From NCBI GenBank assembly GCA_036362985.1, contig JAYGXS010000003.1:62625561-62689560 (forward strand): a DNA stretch of 64,000 bases, written 5' to 3'. A model generated the notes under the pieces. The model did no database searches and was not told where the DNA came from. It saw only the letters and a program-made list of their open reading frames with translations. The stretch comes from Ligula intestinalis. Its lineage: Eukaryota > Platyhelminthes > Cestoda > Diphyllobothriidea > Diphyllobothriidae. The first letter of the stretch is position 1. Each line of letters opens with the position of its first letter. Made by a program: the position numbers and the translations under genes. Of the stretch, positions 48,891 to 59,140 are shown in pieces.

Positions 48891-48899
48891 TTTTGTTCA

Positions 48900-49080
48900 A
48901 CTTGTTAAGTCGACCTTCATACAGCATAACTGCAAGTTATTTCAGTCATGCCAGGATGTCGGCTTTTGGATGACTTTCTGAATGACTGTATACATGAAAG
49001 ACCCAATGCGAACCATGATCACGTTTCTAAAGATAGTTTTGCATTCATGTATATAACTGCCTCACATAAGCATCCGACAA
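48900..49080 (+). repeat. Dispersed repeat copy, CAGGATGTCGGC core
   Basis: The core CAGGATGTCGGCTTTT (48953-48968), followed by GACTTTCTGAATGAC and GTTTCT-AAGATAGT-TTGCATT, resembles 52.81-52.92 kb in the same order. Divergence is high. Confidence 0.45.
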
Positions 49081-49089
49081 ATTAATGCA

Positions 49090-52000
49090 CAGTCACTTGT
49101 GAAATCCTTCAATATTTTTAACAATGAATAAAACGTGTGCAATGTAAGAAAGATGCAAGCAAAAACATCAAACTGTGTTTACCTTGCCCCTAGTGCTGGA
49201 AAGACTGGTCTCGTCGCTGAATTTTTACGAATAATCATTTCATTCCTAAGCAGTATTCAACTGAGAAACCACAGTAGATGCTACTCTTTTGGTTGCCAGT
49301 TAAATCAAACGCCGAATAACAATTTCATCGTTTTTGCTGCGCTATGGGCCTCCTTATGTGAACAAAAGGATACTGTGTGCGCAACGAACTATGTGGTCTA
49401 CAAACAGAAGACCTTAAGGAGAAAGTATCCGCTATAATGGGAGGATTACCTACTTAGCAACTTCCCTTCCTAGTTTTCGCATGTACTACCTTGTATATTT
49501 AATACAACAGACAGCTTACAACGTGGTTAATGTAAGGCTAGCCAGTAGAACAAGCACTTTGAAATGCAATTGAACCATTGCAGACAGATGCTTAATAAAT
49601 CTGTTTAAAACAGCTAACGAACTACTAGTTTGTCACCAAGAGAAAACGTATAACACGTAGGCACAGTGTAGGTCATATAATAACGCAGTTATACTTAATT
49701 TGTAGTAAAAGGCCATAACCACAAATTATCCTGACAGAACTTAATTTCACTGAAATATTTGAACATTTATAAAACCCTCAGAACACTAAAGGACCTCGTT
49801 TTTCACAAGGCAGAAAATATACTCTGAATGAAAGATAATCAAGTCAAGTTAATTAGGGCACCACCCTTGACCTCTCTGTTGGTACACAGTAGTGAGAAAA
49901 TTCGACGGTACAGCAGAAAATTTCAAAATATGTTGTCTGCATCATTGTAAGCGACTATTCCTTTGTTCCAAGTAATACAGTAGCGTGTGGTGATTTCAAT
50001 TAACAGGAACCAGTAGGCGTAGCTGATAGAAAAAACCCAAGGAATTTCTCAAAATTCAAAAAATGGAATGCCATTTCTGGGCTTGCAAGAGAAAAACGAG
50101 TCTCAAAACAAATAAAAATGCCTATGGAACTCAAAACGTTCACGGAAAATAAAAATTATGTTGACCGTTGTGTTTTGGGTTCCAACAATTTACCGTAAAA
50201 TGTGTAATTTTTTCCTCTGAACTAAAATGTTTTGTAGTTTACTCAACAATTACAAAATTTTTAAAGTAAAGCAGGTTCTTTCACGCATTAACTTAGTCGA
50301 AACTAACAAAATATGAGTTCTTGACACACATCTAGCACATTACAGAAATTTCTTTTCAAACGTTGACGTAAATATTACTTAGACGAACAAATATCCTGCT
50401 GAGTACGGTCTCCGTGAGGGCGTTAGGTTTGCGCAGTGTTTACAAAAGGAAGCCATTTTACCTGAGTTCGAGAAGAAACATCGGTGAAACACGCATCTGG
50501 GTGTGTATTCATTGATTATGTGTGGATGTCGTGATAACATCTTTGACATATACAATATGTAAACATATTATTTGTAGTACTCCTCGTTCATAGAATGGGC
50601 ATTTGTGCATTTATTTCACAGATTTCGATTGGGTTCGACTGAAAGCCTTCATTGAAATTTCGGTTCCGATCGTGAAACGAATGTTTGTTTTCATCACATC
50701 CAAGTCATACACTTACTTATTTCCAAAATTATTTCCCAATATATAGAGCTGAAGAAGAATACATTTTAGAAGGCATTTTTCTATACTTATATTTCCTTGC
50801 AAATTTTCCTTTTCTTTGTCCGTTGTCCACGATCCTTGTTGCGGATAAGGGGGCTTACTCAACCTACCGTAGCCACGAGAATATTTTATCACTGGAAGTC
50901 ACAAAATTTGTTCCCAGCATTTTAACGCAAAACCTGTTATCGAATGAATTTTTGAATAAAATCACATGTTAGTAAAAAACCTTGTGTGTCTTCTTTTTTT
51001 TATTTTACTTACATCTACTTTCCTCGAAAGCAAAATATCTTGAGCAGCAACAACCATCAGTTTGTAAATTTTTTTATTGAAGCTTTCTGGTTCAACAAAA
51101 CACTTCAAACAGTTTTAGCTGTATCATGCCTTGTAAGAGTTCTTACGTCAATGTTACGCCTGCTTTATATTATAAACACGTGTTTTCTTAAGGGGCTTTT
51201 GCATTTTTTTTTAAAATAACAGTTAGTGTTGAAAAAACTCTGCATTTTCTGCCGTATCTCTGAAGTAAAAAGTCCGAGTTTTCAGAGAAAATCGATCTTT
51301 CGCTGGTGGCAAACATGCTTTTTAAAGCAAATTTAGTTCTTCCAAGTTGAGTAAAAAGCAAGTTTGCTCAGGCAACTCAAATTTGCGTTTTATATGTCTA
51401 GTAGAATATTGTGAAGTTATTCATAGCAACATGGATTTAGTAACGAAAATATATGAAATCGTGACTCAGTAGTACAACAGCAGCAGCATACGCGTTCACT
51501 TTTGGCCAATAGTTTAACAAAAAATTCTCAAGCAATAGTAATTTGCCTTAATTTGCATAAATATTTATCTTGCATAAGTTCCTTTCTACTGTCGAAAGCT
51601 TTGTTTTAACTGGGTACAATTCCGATCATTTGTGTAACCAACCAGCAGCCAAAGAATTAGAACCGCAATAATGTATGTAAAATTATGCATTCTTCCAAAA
51701 CCTAGATAAATGCAAACATATCTAAGGACTAAGCCTATTAAACATGACTTACCGTGGCATAATTTAAAGCGCACCACAACTTCTTGTGATCTCTTTGGAA
51801 ATAAACAGATAGTTTAATTTTAGGAGTCGTTCATTTTTGCGTACGTTAATATTCCGTTAGTGGGTACAAAGAGTCACAATTTTTTACATTAAAAATTGAC
51901 CTACAACAATTTTATTTTTCCACTTTTTATAAAAAAAATTGGCTAGGCTTTAACGCACTTGCATTATAAAAAATACCCACGTCCACTTTTATACGGACTG

Positions 52001-52740
52001 GGCGTGGCATGTGGACAACGCAAGCTGACTAAAAAACAGCCTGAATGTTTTATCGGTACATGTCTCCATAACCGAACAGAATTTTTATTTTAACCTCAGA
52101 ACATAAGGTAAAAGTTACTAGTTTTGCAGTAAATAGAACTATCTTTGGCTTGCTTCTTTGTACGCAACTTCTGAACGCCATATCATTTATTCAAAACCCA
52201 ACGGACGTTTTGGTTACATGCCAATTGGGATTTGGTCTGAGCGGACAAAGAATATTGCAAGGCAGCCCCTGAAAGATCAAAGAGTTAGTGGCTGGCCAGG
52301 TGGAATACACCAAGCATGCAGTCATAATTACTCTGTGGTTGGACATTAGAGAAGATTGCTTCTGTTCGTAGCATGTTTGACTATCTAAAATATATTTGGC
52401 TGCCGCACCTCCCACCCACTTGCCTCTTAGGAGCATATTGCTGGTAAGAAAGCCTCCTGGAATGCATAACTATCCATTGGTTCTCTACGATTTGTCATTT
52501 AAATGTTGCAATAATTCCATCCTAGGCTACAACCGTGTGTTAGACCGTTGTTGTTGACGCAAGCCATAAAACAGGTGGGCTCAAGGCAAATGAGCAGCGC
52601 GCGTGAATAAGATTATAGCAGAGGTAAATTTGCGTAAAACCTACCGCCGTCTTTTCTATAGGGTAGGACTCCAATGGCTGGCGGCCCATACAATACGGCT
52701 TAAAATTCGTGTAACATGCTGACATATGCCAAAGATTGAT
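49090..52740. other. AT-rich DNA, nothing recognised
   Basis: Frames of up to 100 codons (49135-49437, 50685-50972) without a domain. No RNA gene or element end seen. Confidence 0.45.
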
Positions 52741-52749
52741 ACGTTCTCA

Positions 52750-53615
52750 CTAATCGGCATTAACAAGCGTTGTAGTGCAAATTATCATGCAGTCCATTAT
52801 GAAATCATTTAAATCATGGTAGGATGCCGGCTTTTTGACGGGCTTGCTTCTGACCGCTAACATAACAAATGTACTAAAAATGGTTACTTAAGTAGTATGC
52901 ATTTTTATCATTGATTTGGACATCCTTTATAAAGTCAACTATATTTTATGGAAAACATACATAGAAAAATTATTAATTGTACTCGTTTGGTAAAAAAATT
53001 ACGCCTTCTGTAAATTTATACTTATGGAAAGAGAATCTTTCGGTTTTAAAAAAATTTTTAAAATGTCGAATAATTTTGAAACTAACTGACTGCTGCACTT
53101 GAATTCAAGGTTTCATAACTGCGCGCATTGTACATCCTGTTTAGAGAAAAGTACGTTTTCCACTACAGTTTGAGAAATATGTCATATAGTTTGCATAAAA
53201 TGTTGCACTAGATGTGGATCATGCTACATACGTGATACGCAGCAGGAACAAATTAACGGATACGATGCATTATAGACAAACACCTCACAATCGTAAACAA
53301 GCTCATAATAAGAACCTTTTTTTCAAAACTGAAAGGTACCCTTTTCTCAGATGCAAAAAAATTAAAGTAGGCGTAATGTCTTAAAAAACGAGTACAAGAA
53401 ATAATTGTTTGGTTAATGTATTTCATTAAATATATTTGAATTAATAAGGGCAATCAAAATCAATGATGATATTACTAAAGTAGCCACATTTAAAAGTACG
53501 TGTTAGTGGTTATAAAGAAGCTCATTAAAGGCCGGCATCCTATCGACTGAATAGTTTTAGAAAAGACAACAAGATTATTAGTATTTCAACCTTGTTCAAC
53601 ACCGATTAACGAAAG
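52750..53615. repeat. Inverted pair of a dispersed repeat
   Basis: The plus-strand arm (about 52750-52935) and the minus-strand arm (about 53615-53440) share TAGGATGCCGGC at 52821-52832 and in complement at 53532-53543. Both continue with GGCTT or GAGCTT, CTAACA, GTTACTT or GCTACTT, AGTA and TGATTT in the same order. The spacer is about 500 bp with no coding frame of note. Size and form recall a MITE or foldback element. A third copy lies at 48.9 kb. Confidence 0.5.
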
Positions 53616-53866
53616 AGTATCAATCTGTCGCATATGTCGGCATGTTACACGAGTTTTAAGCCATACTATATGTATGTTTTAATCGAGTACAGGAGGAATT
53701 TGTTCACTATCCTGAGCTTTCGAATTCTTACAGGGGTCCATCTTGAGAAGTAGGAAACAGCAGCCAAAAAGAGGGTCTACGCCAGTCGACTGGCAGAGGT
53801 CGTCAGGTCATCAGCGGTAAGTAGCATCAATCAAAATAATGGGTTGGGGGCAATTAGAGAGATATA

Positions 53867-54648
53867 TAGGGTGTCCTAAAAGTAACTGACCATTTTGATT
53901 TGCCAATAAAACGAAAACTATCAACGCTTGGATATTATTACTTGTTTTATTCGAAAGAAAACCCTTTTTATGCTAAATTAGAACTAAGTTTTGAAAATAA
54001 TGTCTTTTAAATGATGGCCATGGTTGTTTTGACATCTTAGGGTTCGTTTCTTTGTCGTTTCCATAACGCTCCTTAGTGTATCAGGCGATTGTTGTGTTAT
54101 TTCAGAACAAATATTGTTTTTGAGTTCTTGCAGATTTTTTGGATTTGTTACATTAACTTTTGACTTCAGGTAGCTCCATAAGAAAAAAACGCATGGGGTT
54201 AAATCTGGAGATCGAGGGGGCCAATGAATGTTACCGAATCGTGAAACCAAATGAATTTGAAAGCACTCATTTAAAAATGTCATCGTTTTTCTTGCTGTAT
54301 TGGCCGTGGCTCCATTCTGTTGAGACCAAGTATTGCATAGGCCATGTCTCTCAATTTCAGGAATAAGAAATTCGCTAATCATAGTTCGGTATCTTTCACC
54401 ATTAACTGTTGCTGTTGCGCCATCATTACTTTCAAAAAAGTATGGGCCAATCACATTAAAAGCAGTTATTCCGCACCACACCGTCACACGAATAGAATGC
54501 AGCGGCCTTTCTTGAATTTTGCTTGGAGTTTCAGCACACCGAATTCTAGAATTATGTCTTTCGAATTAAACAAATTTCAATATACTAGCGTTAATAATTT
54601 TCTTTTTATAAGCAGATTTAAAGGATCAGTTACTGCTGGGACACCCTG
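53867..54648 (-). mobile_element. Internally deleted Tc1/mariner-type DNA transposon
   Basis: The terminal inverted repeats begin TAGGGTGTCC at 53867 and, in complement, CAGGGTGTCC at 54648. Similarity goes on inward for about 100 bp in each arm (AGTAACTGA, then ATTCGAAAG). A TA target duplication flanks it (53865-53866 and 54649-54650), as for all Tc1/mariner elements. At 782 bp it is far shorter than a full element of about 1.3 kb. The N-terminal half of the transposase is missing, so the copy cannot move by itself. Confidence 0.85.
53984..54520 (-). pseudogene. Mariner transposase, C-terminal half, catalytic residues lost
   Basis: This is the DDE/D catalytic domain, C-terminal half, of a mariner-type transposase. 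The frame is open from about 54520 (ERPLHSIRVTVWCG) to the stop at 53984, the longest part being 167 codons. Visible: VIGPYFFES, YRTMISEFLIPEI, QQNGATANTA, WPPRSPDLTPCVFFLW, YLKSKV and NNHGHHLKDIIF at the end. The second catalytic Asp (QQDGA in relatives) is Asn and the third (PCDFFLW) is Val. The first lies in the deleted part. The spacing from the second to the third site is about 42 positions (41 residues between), unlike the 34 of classical mariners. Confidence 0.85.
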
Positions 54649-54654
54649 TATTTA

Positions 54655-55090
54655 AATTAACTTTCAGTGAGATCGTGGCTTGTCAGTACTGGAAATGGGC
54701 ACAATAATAGAGGAACTGCGCCAATTAACTGTCAGTGACGAGCGTCCGTACGTGACTACCTGTGACTGCACAGGGCTCTGTACGCTTGAAACATATGTGC
54801 CCACTTTCAAACTCTTTCTCTCTGCCCTTCTCATAAGTCTGAGCCGGTCAGTGAACTAATTATGAGAGTACGAGAACTCGCTCACATGAATAAGTACAAC
54901 CTTTCTCCGAATGACACATTCAACTTGGTTTCTCCCACAACACGCTAGGTCTTTGTTGCATCGGTGACGTCAGTGATGTCACCATCTACGTACGCCCTTT
55001 GTAATCCCCAAGAAAGAGCACGATAATAAGGGCGTAACGTTGAAATCCACGCGGAGGAGAGTTTATTATATACAAAACCCGCAGTTGTTT
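54655..55090. other. No recognisable gene
   Basis: Short stretch between the mariner and the next PLE copy. From about 54.95 kb the base composition rises towards the PLE. Confidence 0.35.
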
Positions 55091-55129
55091 TCTCGGGTTG
55101 CTGTTAGCGCTAGTTGATCTCCAGCACAC

Positions 55130-55620
55130 TGTAGGTCCCGCATCGGGGCTAGCCCGTCTCGCGATTACAGCCCGGCATTCGGGAGCGGACTGGCAGTGTC
55201 CTCGCAGTCCGTGTGCAACTCACTGTCTCAAAGGTGACATTGTATTTTCTCGTTTGCTTGCTCCTGTGGAGCGGGATACATCGGTTAAACAACGAGGTGC
55301 CTGGAAAAGAGAGTTTGTGAACGCGTACCGGCTTGGTTGAGTAAAGGCGAAACTAAATCGATCTTCAGTTCCATCCTCGCCCACGTGGTTTTGCAAACCA
55401 CCGAGTCGATACTAGTGAAGCCTTTCAGGTTGTCTATCGGACACCAACCAACCTCTCCAAAGGCCTACGCCAAGGGGTGCTGGCAACAGCAGAAGCAGTG
55501 GCTATACGCCTATTGAATCCAGTGCTGTGCTGCCAGAAAACGCTTACACAAGCCTATTCCTTTCTTGGCCGACACCGACGCCAGAAGACGATATCATATC
55601 ACCCCCAGCCAAGAGTGGCG
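55130..55620 (+). pseudogene. PLE GIY-YIG endonuclease, readable but interrupted
   Basis: Plus strand: CIFSFACSCGAGYIG (55239-55283), the GIY-YIG start with an intact YIG, then a TAA stop. TTRCLEKRVCERVPAWLSKG follows in the same frame, and SSILAHVV. After a frame change come EAFQVVYRTPTNL and VLATAEAVAIRLLNPVLCCQ, ending near LTQAYSFLG. This copy has the best preserved nuclease motif of its lineage. The plus-strand frame 55098-55340 is out of phase and has no meaning of its own. Upstream of 55.13 kb the RT is not found. Confidence 0.7.
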
Positions 55621-55743
55621 GTTGCTCAACCAACATGCCGACCATTTGCGCAGACTGAAAAAGTCCGCAATGGCCAATTGGCGCATAACTTAGAAATAAT
55701 TGATTTTTATATATGTTCAAAATTCTTATTGCTTGCAATGTAA

Positions 55744-55785
55744 AGGCCGTGAAGAATAATTGCCGAAAAGCATGCTCTGCCTGAC
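55744..55785 (+). ncRNA. Degenerate hammerhead-like motif at PLE tail
   Basis: GGCCGTGAAGAATAATTGCC then GAAAAGCATG aligns position for position with GGCCTGACGAGAATTTATCG and AAAACAAACG at 32.38 kb. The 5' core has decayed (GTGAAGA for CTGACGA), while CGAAAA is kept. It lies 130 bp after the endonuclease end, the same place as in the 32 kb copy. Confidence 0.35.
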
Positions 55786-55799
55786 AAATTGACATTTTA

Positions 55800-57050
55800 T
55801 AGGTAATTGTTAAGTGCGTCCGATTGTGGCCTGATTGGACGCAGTGGGATAAGGTCATGCGACCAGTCGGCCCTTGAGGAACTACATCCAGGTGGCACAT
55901 GCGTTAGCTCGCGTGCGTTTGTGTCCGGCTTACGTTCATCGCTCTACACAGCACAGCGAAGGCCTATGACTTTGGAGGCAGTCCATTGTTGACAAAGGAA
56001 TCATTGTGGCAGTCAGCGGCAGGTACGATGCCTCAGAAGAGCCTGCAAATGTTGGCGGCATTTGGTTAGGCTTCACTCCTAACAGTTTTAGAACACAGCC
56101 ATGCAGAGGGTCGAACAATAGTTGAAACTGCGACAGATGCAAAAGAGTTTTCTGGCTAACATGCTTAGTTTCGTCTTCCATTTTCCCACAACTTTTCGAC
56201 ATTTCTATCCTGTCAGGAGCAGCAGATCTAATTTAAAAATTTACCATTTAACACCTACTGTAGGCATCTTATGGTGTTGACAAACAGTAATAAACTCGCT
56301 AATTAGGTAGAAAACCACTGAATTTAAGGTCCCGCGTAATTTTACACTTACCGAATTTTTAAGATTATGAGACACATTTCAAAGCCTTTAATTTTCTAAA
56401 AAGAAGAATACAGAATAACGCAGCACCCTGTACCACACGAAATCGCTTCAAGGTCAGTAACCAGAATTTATCGCGATATAAGGCGCTCCGGGTTATAAGG
56501 CACACTGTCGTTCTTTTCTAAAATTGGAGGCTTTTAGGTGCGCCTTTTAGTTTGAAAAAAAGTATAGTAGAACATAAGCTACCCATAAGCTTATTATTTG
56601 CCACGTTAAAGCTTTGGACTGTATACTAGCTGCTGATTTTCCAAGTTTATTTCAGCACACGTTAGACATTATCCGAGAACTGTTCGAAAAAATCAAGCAC
56701 ATACGCCCGCGCTCAGCGCTCGAATCTATAAATTCAGAAAACATTTGCTATGTCCTGTTTGGAAATATAAATGCCTATTATAGGTAGGCTACCTTGATCC
56801 TAGTGTCAAATATAGCATTGCACGCATAAAAAAAACATTTTTTAAAGACACATCGCTATTTGTTCTGAGAAATAATGCCTTATTTTGAAGGTAATATCCA
56901 AAATTTCCAGTTCAAATGGCTCGATTTGCGGAGAGGAAGGGATAAAGTAATGTAAGAGGTCATGGTAATAGGTCACAGAGTACTCAAAGTCAAAGGTTTA
57001 CATGATATTTACATTTTTTATGGAGACAGACTGGCTTTCAACTTCCCAAT
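55800..57050. other. Mixed DNA with a small MITE-like motif
   Basis: At 56474-56550 there is ATATAAGGCGCTCCGGGTTATAAGGCACAC and, 40 bp on, TTTTAGGTGCGCCTTTTAG. It is a GCGCCTTA-type motif in direct and inverted form, common at the ends of small non-autonomous DNA elements in animals. No coding frame is recognised in the rest. Confidence 0.35.
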
Positions 57051-57059
57051 TTCCGTTTC

Positions 57060-57800
57060 TTCTCAGGTGATGCAGCGTGCTAGGAGTGGGAGTAAAGAGT
57101 GCTGATATGCCGATATACAGCAAGACATATGACGGAAAGTTTGGCGCATAGTACGGGAAGACTTCGCAGCCATTAGTTCAGAGTGGAGAGAGTGAGCGAC
57201 TTCACTAAGGATACGGTCAGCAAGTTGCTTGACCATTTTAAAGTGTTGCTGCATCATAATTTCAGCTAAAATAACATAGAAAACACCGGCAGCTGAAGAG
57301 AGCATTCGGAGGATACGTTAAGAAATGACCAGGTCTTTCTTAAGTAAACATATCTGGAGAGCAACAAAGAATGAGAGGGAGGATGCTGGTATCCATGACT
57401 CACTAGATTAGGGCTTGCGGTGTGTGATATGAATGCAGGCGGCGGATATAATATAAAACGTTACGGATCTTAATAAATAAAGCCTTCAATATGAAGAGAA
57501 AATGAGAGGTAAGATGCCAGAGTAACACCAAGATACTGGGAAGAGAATACGTCGTTGCGCAGAAGTTGATAGTTTCAGAACTAGGAAGGGGTCGCAGTCG
57601 AAAGGCACACTGGACTGATTTCTAGTTGTTATGTAGAAGGTCATTTGCTAACGACCATGCTGAGACGTGGTCCAGGCTGACGAAAGCCAATAAGCTAGAA
57701 ATACTCGTATTCTGCACTTCTAAGTTTTGCCGGTAATACATTGGTGAAATGAACATTCGTTTGGCAATGGTAGGTCGTCAGTGTAGGGGGTAAACAGGTT
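57060..57800 (-). pseudogene. LINE reverse transcriptase C-terminal fragment
   Basis: On the minus strand I read AWSLANDLLHNN and SVQCAFRLRPLPSSETINF (57.58-57.68 kb). Then, in another frame, LGVTLASYLSFSLHIE, followed by YIRRLHSYHTPQALI (about 57.41-57.45 kb). This is the thumb region that follows the FADD motif in CR1/Jockey-type elements (W-ANDLLLN, then YLGVTL, then IRRLHS). The FADD itself is not readable. Frame changes are many. It is a different lineage from the CR1-like element at 18.7-22.6 kb. Confidence 0.55.
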
Positions 57801-57809
57801 ACACTTAGT

Positions 57810-58905
57810 GAAGTTTTTTTCTTTGCAATCACCTCCCATCATCGACATTCACTAAAGATTAATATATTATTTTCATCATCACCCAAAAGAAGACGAGGAA
57901 AATAAATTGTACGCATTGCAGGTAGGTTTGTTGTAGTGGCAACAACAGAGCATGCACCTGCGGACGAAGACGGCGAAACAGCGCACTAGCAACAACGCAC
58001 TAACAACCCACTCGCATGGATATCAGGTCCTTGAAGGATTTTCGTAAAACAAACACGATCGTTCACCCGACTATGGCTACTCCGGCGAGGGTAACCTAAC
58101 CAATAAAACTTATCCCCGTGCTAAACACATTTGTCAGCCAGGTCCGGAAAATTCAGTTCTCGTTCGCTCACCATCGTAGGCTGTCGTCTAAAAATGTAAG
58201 ATTAAAATGTAAAACAAATTTCCAAAATGGCTCTATATATTCAAGCTTGCTTAGCGCAACAATGTTTGCTTGCAAAACAAGACCTTTTATTCTAGCTGTT
58301 TGAATGCATCTGATATCTATTATTCATCTTCAGCAATATTTGTTGTAGGTTTCCACAAACAATTAAATTGCTGTCAATTCAAAATTACAGTGCAAGAGTC
58401 AATAAATGTAAATTATATTTAGTTTCTGCAAACTTTTAAGTTGAACGTTACGCGCTTAAGTATGCTAGATCCTAGGATTTCGGTATTGTTAATACGAACA
58501 GTAACTGCTACTGACTTGTTACAGGTCCTACCGCGATCTGCTACATTATAACTACAGTTTTCTGTCTGGGATTTAAGTGCTAAAATAACGTTTTATTGGA
58601 TAAACGCCCATTGTTCGGATCAAAATGGGTTTTCCAGCGCTTTCCCACGCTTTTTGTTATTCGTGATGATCGCAACGCGTCGTGATTAGAAGACCCTCAG
58701 CCATTTTCGTAGAGTATATTCTGATTATATTGGAAATAACTTTGAATAAATCGGGAGTAGGCTAGTATGGAAGACATTTACTATGCTATCAAGTATGAGA
58801 GGACTAAATTTTGTATAAATGTGCAAAGTTATTGCAAACTACCCTCAATAGTGTGAGCTGAACAGACAATTGTTTTTACTACTACAAAATAAAGTTACCA
58901 AATAT
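57810..58905. other. AT-rich DNA, nothing recognised
   Basis: One 61-codon frame (58118-58303) without a domain. No RNA gene or repeat seen. Confidence 0.45.
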
Positions 58906-58979
58906 ATTCTTAACTATTCCTTACATCATCCCCGGAAGAGGAAGAAGAGGAGACGATTCCTGCGACCCAAGTTTATTCA

Positions 58980-59017
58980 GGCTGATGTTTAAAGAGCTCT
59001 CTCACTTTCATCGTCAG
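58980..59017 (-). ncRNA. Degenerate hammerhead-like motif at the PLE end
   Basis: The minus strand reads CTGACGATG (59017-59009), a stretch with GAGAGAGCTCTTT that can form a stem II, then AAACATCAGCC (58990-58980). The G of GAAA is replaced by T and the cleavage triplet is ATC. The inverted tail at 62979-63009 reads GATGATG ... GAAACGAAGG, keeping the GAAA but not the CT of the core. Read together they imply an ancestral complete core. Confidence 0.4.
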
Positions 59018-59140
59018 TCAATTGCGCCGATTGATTTTTGGTGGCTGTTTGGATTGCTCGCGCCCTCACGGGCGTCTTCATGAGCTGTGTCATGTCGTTT
59101 TTGTGTCTCGTGAGAGTTTTCACTGTCTTTACTCGTGGCT
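59014..59140 (-). pseudogene. PLE protein, last 42 codons, beyond the RTE insertion
   Basis: In the frame carried over from the PLE endonuclease ahead of the insertion (ending RQPAAT), the sequence after the RTE continues open with SKDSENSHETQKRHD, then DAREGASNPN and IGAID. It stops at TGA 59016-59014. That the same frame stays open on both sides of a 3.27-kb insertion supports the nesting. The stop codon lies inside the CTGACGA core of a hammerhead-like motif (59017-59011). Confidence 0.6.
59134..59140. repeat. 7-bp target site duplication, 3' copy
   Basis: CGTGGCT on the plus strand (AGCCACG on the minus) directly follows the 3' end of the RTE element. The other copy is at 62414-62420. 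Confidence 0.7.

Noticed and set aside
55098..55340. 80-codon plus-strand frame
   Set aside because: Out of phase with the PLE endonuclease motifs (CSCGAGYIG, TTRCLEKRV) that occupy its second half in another frame.
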